NCBI GenBank assembly: GCA_036852015.1
Contig: JAANDG010000345.1
Location: 1-64,000 of the forward strand
Length of the DNA: 64,000 nt
Source of the DNA: Pelodera strongyloides
Lineage: Eukaryota > Nematoda > Chromadorea > Rhabditida > Rhabditidae
Reading direction: 5' to 3'
Of this stretch, positions 62,101-64,000 are shown one piece after another. The notes beneath the pieces are model-generated. The model ran no database searches. It had not been told where the DNA came from and was given only the letters and a program-made list of their open reading frames with translations. Numbering within the stretch: position 1 is the first letter of the stretch; each line of letters starts with the position of its first letter. The translations under genes and the position numbers were made by a program.

Positions 62101-64000
62101 TCACCATGAACAAACTTAACATGGAGATATCAGGACGCAAAAAAATACAGAAATTAAGATGGTATTTCGTGCGGCTGGTTGATAGCATCGATACAGTTTA
62201 ATGATGCAATTAGCGGTTGCTTACCGTGGCGCTTCCATTAAGTGATGCATCAAGCACAATGACAATTGAATCGATGTCTGGATAGCAGTCAGGGCACGGA
62301 GGAGGAGTGGGTGCTGAAAGATTATTTCTATAATCTTTATTTGCATATTAATGTAAAGCAATTATTCTTACTATTCCATCATACGATCCGGTGAAATGAA
62401 AATAAAAAACCAGGTTCAAGAAAGGCCTACTTGTTGTAGTGAACACGGGCAGTGTAGTGGTCGTAGTTGTAGTAGCCATCGGTGTCGTTGAAGTCACGAG
62501 TGGCGGCAAGGTTGCAGGCGGTTGGTACGAGCAAATTTCTTGGTTCATCTGAAAAAGTAATACCAAATAAATAAATGAAAAAAATATCACTTAAATTTGG
62601 GCACACGATGCATTAGAATTGTCATGGCTTGTTATTCGCTTACCATATTCGCGAGTGTCACATCGTATGCCGCATTGATGATAACGTTTCCAGAAAGAGC
62701 CTTTAGCAAGTCTCCTAAAGAAAACCGGCAGTCAATCATTTGTTACTTTGCTTGAATTTATCATGTATCTTTGTACAATATATGGTAATCTATTTCATAA
62801 AATTACCGTTAACTGCTCCATGCCCAACAACGATCAAATTGAACAGCTCCGGACGGCCAAGATCAGACTTGATGCCATTGATCACTGATATAGCTGCCGC
62901 GACGTCGTCGTAAGTGCTGAATGTTAGTTGAGCCTCTTGGAAAAATGCATTGTGATGTATGTTATTGTTGGCTACTGCTTCCCTGCTTATTCGGGGACTC
63001 GCTCTAAGCGCCGATCATAACGGTTGTTATGATGATGTGAAAAAAAAGTCACGATCACTAAACAAACCTTGAATTAGTGAACATCAGTGTGGTGAGCATT
63101 CGGTTCTTGTATGTGCGGGAAGCCAGTGAGCTTCTCAGAGTTTGTAGACCGCTGAAAAATGGATTTAATTCCCAAAAATCATATTATCAAAAAACGACTA
63201 ACTTCTGCGAATGCCAGGAGTTGTCAATATAATTCATTCCGTAATATTTACCTGGTCATGCTTGGAAGTCCACCATAATACTTTCTCTCATACAATCGCA
63301 ATTCAGAGGCAAAATCATTGGCACTGTCGTAGTGCCAGCTCTTGTCAACCTAAATATAAAAAATTTAATTGTTTGTTCCTGGTAGTTTTGTGTTCCTGGC
63401 TGCCTAAGAAAATTGTGAAACGAATGTTATGCAAATGACAGAAATCCTCACCACATGCGTGTAGTTCACTGTGTAGAAGATTGCTTCTGCCTGGTGAGCC
63501 ATGCCGATATCCCAGGTCGAAATAACATCAGAGATGAGATACTCGACTACCTGAAATGGTTTGGCTCTTGCTAGTAATAATATTATATGACCTTCAAAGC
63601 AAGCACCACACTCGCCATGCTTCACGGCCAGCTATACGCGTCAACTTTCGTTCTACATAATTCTCTAACTTACTCCTTGTACGTTATCGGCACTACCAGT
63701 TGCAACCGAATTGTCAATGAGAATAGCAACGTCGACGTCACATGGCATTGTTGTTGGTCGTGGCGAAGTGGATGGATAAACTGGCCGAGTGGTTGGGCTG
63801 AATTGATCAATATGCTATATTCTACGCCACAGTTTACAGTTGAACAATTTGCTGCTTTTTTAGACAACGTAACGTTCATACTTCGACCATACCTTGCTGT
63901 GGTTGTCGGAGGAGGGGGCGGTGTCAAGCAGAAAGCGCTTGTGACACTCAATGCCAATGTTGTCGATCCAGCGTACGAAGACGATTTGAATGCAAATGCT
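40180..64000 (-). CDS. Giant tandem-VWA secreted protein (C-terminal part; 5' end beyond window)
   Basis: About 80 exons on the minus strand encode 16 complete von Willebrand factor A domains plus the tail of another, joined by Thr/Pro-rich linkers. All splices I traced between domains are in phase. No signal peptide, start context or stop intervenes before the TGA at 40182-40180. Domains come in three types by opening motif: A (CDVD/CxPD + hDSS), B (PCPDCYP + DAS) and C (VGCxK + LLxDxS), repeated A-B-C. VWA domains in animals bind extracellular matrix or carbohydrate partners. Here the metal-site motif is degenerate throughout, so binding is probably metal-independent. The linkers, rich in Thr and Pro, are likely O-glycosylated. 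Cuticle, matrix or gut surface location is an inference. An alternative is that gene callers split this into several models. Confidence 0.8.
41181..42506 (-). other. VWA domain B6 with preceding linker
   Basis: The linker TTGPISTAATTTTTVAAP precedes NPCPDCYPSYGNVLF then IVDSSTNVGAT. Later exons carry NHWERFAIANYDSAYNQ, YGDVRSKDDFSGVL, ALRSALGNVPTQN, KVVLFATQSAQADVDSAL and KLQKLGSVTVVALGA. The tail is a longer linker exon (GGGPSTGPTVAPVLTT). The MIDAS loop is DSSTN. Confidence 0.8.
42599..43482 (-). other. VWA domain B5, divergent
   Basis: It opens TPVNKCTDCNPLGSLLI then ILDAGKDAAT. Later exons carry TWNHYERVAVGAFAGT, YKDIRSSADLSGFLH, a short exon near 43003-42930 (YGPQKTILFTT), and LVSLVGVGLSQWTNAAD to KLNNILG. 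It is the only domain whose MIDAS loop has lost the first Ser (DAGKD). Confidence 0.68.
43615..44976 (-). other. VWA domain A5 and A-B linker
   Basis: It opens GPTTPAVQPTTAAPIFKNCS then PDIVVLVDSSDNMQQ. Later exons carry PTWSNVGPQGTEVGVMFFN, DYSDTDYLIKTI, PGGIAK, DLCNTQTLC, TSVSDAVAAATALNGELII and the tail VNGLVCSGTPGRETLPP with a Thr linker. The exon that normally holds the ILFT strand reads differently here (near 44160-44230) and may be mis-phased. Confidence 0.68.
44062..44105. repeat. (TA)n microsatellite in a VWA-gene intron
   Basis: A run of about 20 TA dinucleotides lies in the intron between two A5 exons. No function is inferred. Confidence 0.9.
45125..46495 (-). other. VWA domain C4 with preceding linker
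   Basis: The Thr-rich linker (PTGLPFTGSTTTGTTPPTTP) precedes PCKRNILLLIDTSSDVYA. Later exons carry FISTVLLPEWPLLTSPLSIS, FGDINSLAAAQSLV, SSIAK, DVVLITASG, DDVAKAMPFADQIKQNGN and VADQITSTLCLPPP. The MIDAS loop is DTSSD; the loop Thr has become Ala (SIAK). Confidence 0.75.
46700..47786 (-). other. VWA domain B4
   Basis: It opens PYVSPCPDCNPVSASILV then VFDASITGFL. Later exons carry KWNHYERMAIGAFTST, FGDIANHEELKYFV, NASLTK, VKVVLFTST, PDDIASAQQYATLI, GRGSLTIVNVATTDNG and NQINGIL. The MIDAS loop is DASIT. Confidence 0.75.
47911..49169 (-). other. VWA domain A4 and A-B linker
   Basis: It opens with a Thr run, then FRCNPDVFFLFDSSSAVGS. Exons follow with MVNFVTDTLVPGWPIS, STEFVNELRPYN, GIATLKTALTKR, AVLFTYSS, LIVVGMGSAQEEYLSALSN and the tail INAMLCSGNTNP with a long Pro/Thr linker. 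The MIDAS loop is DSSSA, the nearest of all to DxSxS. Confidence 0.75.
49311..50447 (-). other. VWA domain C3 with preceding linker
   Basis: The linker PPSNSTTTKGPTTTTAPTTP leads to VGCGKAVLLLIDESNAIPD. Later exons carry WIESLVQIWPVSPQVTPVS, SYEDMKNSNELVQLL, AGLSR, FTILITADK, SDVDAALQYVDAL and ITKALCLTPPQ. The MIDAS loop is DESNA, and the usual loop Thr is Ser (GLSR). The strand LITADK has an Asp one place after the canonical TDG position. Confidence 0.77.
50557..51485 (-). other. VWA domain B3
   Basis: It opens IQPCDNCYPPMSNILI then VIDASEQLTAAD. Later exons carry HPWNTPQRLAIAAYS, YDDLTSIDEARTIL, GNVTK, HTIFLTASTD, FKQAAPYALKL and GIADKIDDTIG. The CPDC of other B domains is CDNC here. The MIDAS loop is DASEQ. 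This B domain has one extra intron (51231-51107) after IAAYS. Confidence 0.73.
51947..52369. mobile_element. TTAA-flanked MITE, 423 bp, piggyBac-like
   Basis: Both edges are TTAA. The inverted ends read AGGGACGCAGTCACTACAAA (left) and, reverse-complemented, AGGGTGGCAGTCACTACAAA (right). A second inverted pair lies inside, around CAGGGAGAGAAATCA. No transposase is present. The TTAA target favours piggyBac; the family is inferred. Confidence 0.6.
52960..53700 (+). repeat. Two-copy direct repeat, unit about 370 bp, inside the Helitron
   Basis: Both copies begin GAGGCGAACAnAGCGCGA, continue through purine-rich GAGAGA sequence and GGATATAATTTCAGAATTAA, and end near CATACAAAAGTTGTACGAT. They are head to tail, with scattered substitutions. 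Confidence 0.75.
53985..54640 (+). repeat. Tandem array of about six 98-111-bp units inside the Helitron
   Basis: Each unit contains GAACTTTCTTAGTGACGTTG, a GGGGACCGCGA block and TTATTCACCGGCACG. The units are close copies with small deletions. Such arrays next to the 3' hairpin are common in non-autonomous Helitrons. Confidence 0.8.
55772..57006 (-). other. VWA domain C2 with preceding linker
   Basis: The linker ANPIPTTSPGPPQTTTP precedes PLGCSKDILLLFDSSAAMIT. Later exons carry FVTSSLLPEWAIPQTPIS, YGDLTSLTEAQQLV, TASLTR, TILITASG, ADVATAKKYADQIKQRGN and VADQITKTLCIPAP. The MIDAS loop is DSSAA, with an ITASG strand in place of TDG. Confidence 0.78.
57092..58065 (-). other. VWA domain B2
   Basis: It opens APTPPPCPDCYPDKDALVL then ILDASVNGSS. 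Next come KWTHFERVALGAFASS and FGDLTNKADLSAFLN, almost identical to B1, then PTQGTASLTK, VVLFTATK, PADIQSAMTYASQV, LTIISVGSDSGNLG and SNQITNIL. B1 and B2 are the closest pair after B6/B7, which suggests recent triplet duplication or gene conversion. Confidence 0.78.
58181..59728 (-). other. VWA domain A2 and A-B linker
   Basis: It opens SPTTQPMTSPIPTQWSCDVD then LALMVDSSDATGS. Later exons read EHQAAAIFYSQ, WNYKDSNDFNSMV, GLQALRDSLPHRQ, LLTALMFVNQR and FNLILIGHGPNID. The tail exon (58298-58181) has DDHTCWYRDPP and a Thr/Val-rich linker. The MIDAS loop is DSSDA and TDG is replaced by VNQ. It aligns block by block with A1, 4.07 kb away. Confidence 0.77.
59968..61264 (-). other. VWA domain C1 with preceding linker
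   Basis: Linker exons (NPLPTPTPGPTTTTTTTPQ and TTTTVPKTTGPTTSP) precede VGCDKSIILLMDQSMALPT. Further exons carry WVEVLVSYWTVGP, ASFDIISTSELIQL, AGVTRVLRAAT, VTILLTASS, PADMASALPYATQL and the terminal ITNALCLNPPP. The MIDAS loop is DQSMA. Confidence 0.78.
61368..62313 (-). other. VWA domain B1
   Basis: It opens APTPPPCPDCYPDIDSIVI then VLDASLNGSA (62313-62225). The next exons carry KWTHFERVALGAFASS and FGDLTNKADLSAF, ending SASLTK (to 61864), then ILLTST, and DADIQSAKMYADQIRAQG...GSLIIISVGSDIGN down to VENIL. The MIDAS loop is DASLN; the Thr of SASLT is kept; TDG is replaced by TST. Confidence 0.78.
62431..63797 (-). other. VWA domain A1 and A-B linker
   Basis: The linker SPTTRPVYPSTSPRP leads into CDVDVAILIDNSVATGS (exon 63797-63674). 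Exons follow at 63550-63452 (VVEYLISDVISTWDIG), 63349-63252, about 63152-63070 (LQTLRSSLASR), 62925-62812 (FNLIVVGHGAVN) and 62715-62644. The linker exon 62548-62431 carries EICSYQPP and (T)6. MIDAS position reads DNSVA, and the usual TDG is TNS. Confidence 0.75.
63893..64000 (-). other. VWA domain C0, C-terminal end only (truncated by window)
   Basis: The exon reads FAFKSSSYAG...SVTSAFCLTPPPPPTTT, matching the last exon of the C-type domains (FAFSSASYAG...ITNALCLNPPP). This shows that the gene continues beyond the right edge. Confidence 0.8.

Noticed and set aside
1..64000. tRNA, rRNA, CRISPR array or bacterial operon
   Set aside because: No tRNA-like T-loop context, rRNA core sequence or regularly spaced repeat-spacer array was seen. 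The introns and gene families show that this is animal DNA.

Overview
The window is nuclear DNA from an animal with short, GT-AG introns ending in TTTTAG/TTTCAG, AT-rich intergenic DNA and no bacterial-style operons. The gene families point to a nematode: a DB-module secreted protein, a ground-like (hedgehog-related) candidate, an RFamide (FLP-type) neuropeptide precursor, a nematode-type 7-TM receptor and a very large secreted VWA protein. In three genes a strong 3' splice acceptor sits directly against the start ATG, which fits spliced-leader trans-splicing. I cannot name the species or clade.

Layout. 1-11.5 kb: no gene I can support; it holds a PIF/Harbinger-type MITE and a small tandem duplication. 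11.53-21.66 kb (+): one many-exon gene encoding PH domain, coiled coil, TBC (Rab-GAP) domain and then a beta-propeller of the JIP/ARHGEF10 kind, all joined by in-phase splices. 25.45-26.41 kb (+): a complete 99-residue RFamide precursor. 27.03-29.04 kb (+): a type II membrane glycosyltransferase. 30.61-33.15 kb (+): a secreted Ala-Pro-rich, ground-like protein. 33.93-36.11 kb (+): a complete 356-residue 7-TM receptor. 38.49-36.71 kb (-): a complete 222-residue DB-module secreted protein.

64-40.18 kb (-): the C-terminal part of one enormous gene with 16 complete VWA domains plus the tail of another, separated by Thr/Pro-rich linkers. The domains fall into three recurrent types, ordered A-B-C, A-B-C, A-B-C, A-B-C, A-B, B, B; this is a higher-order repeat with a period near 4.1 kb. 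None of the 16 domains keeps a full canonical metal-binding (MIDAS) signature. One intron of this gene has been inflated to about 3 kb by a non-autonomous Helitron and a TTAA-flanked MITE.

Exon coordinates were worked out by hand from splice consensus and codon phase. Where a gene closes in phase from ATG to stop (neuropeptide, 7-TM receptor, DB protein) I am confident. Where one junction does not close (glycosyltransferase, ground-like protein, TBC gene) this is stated.
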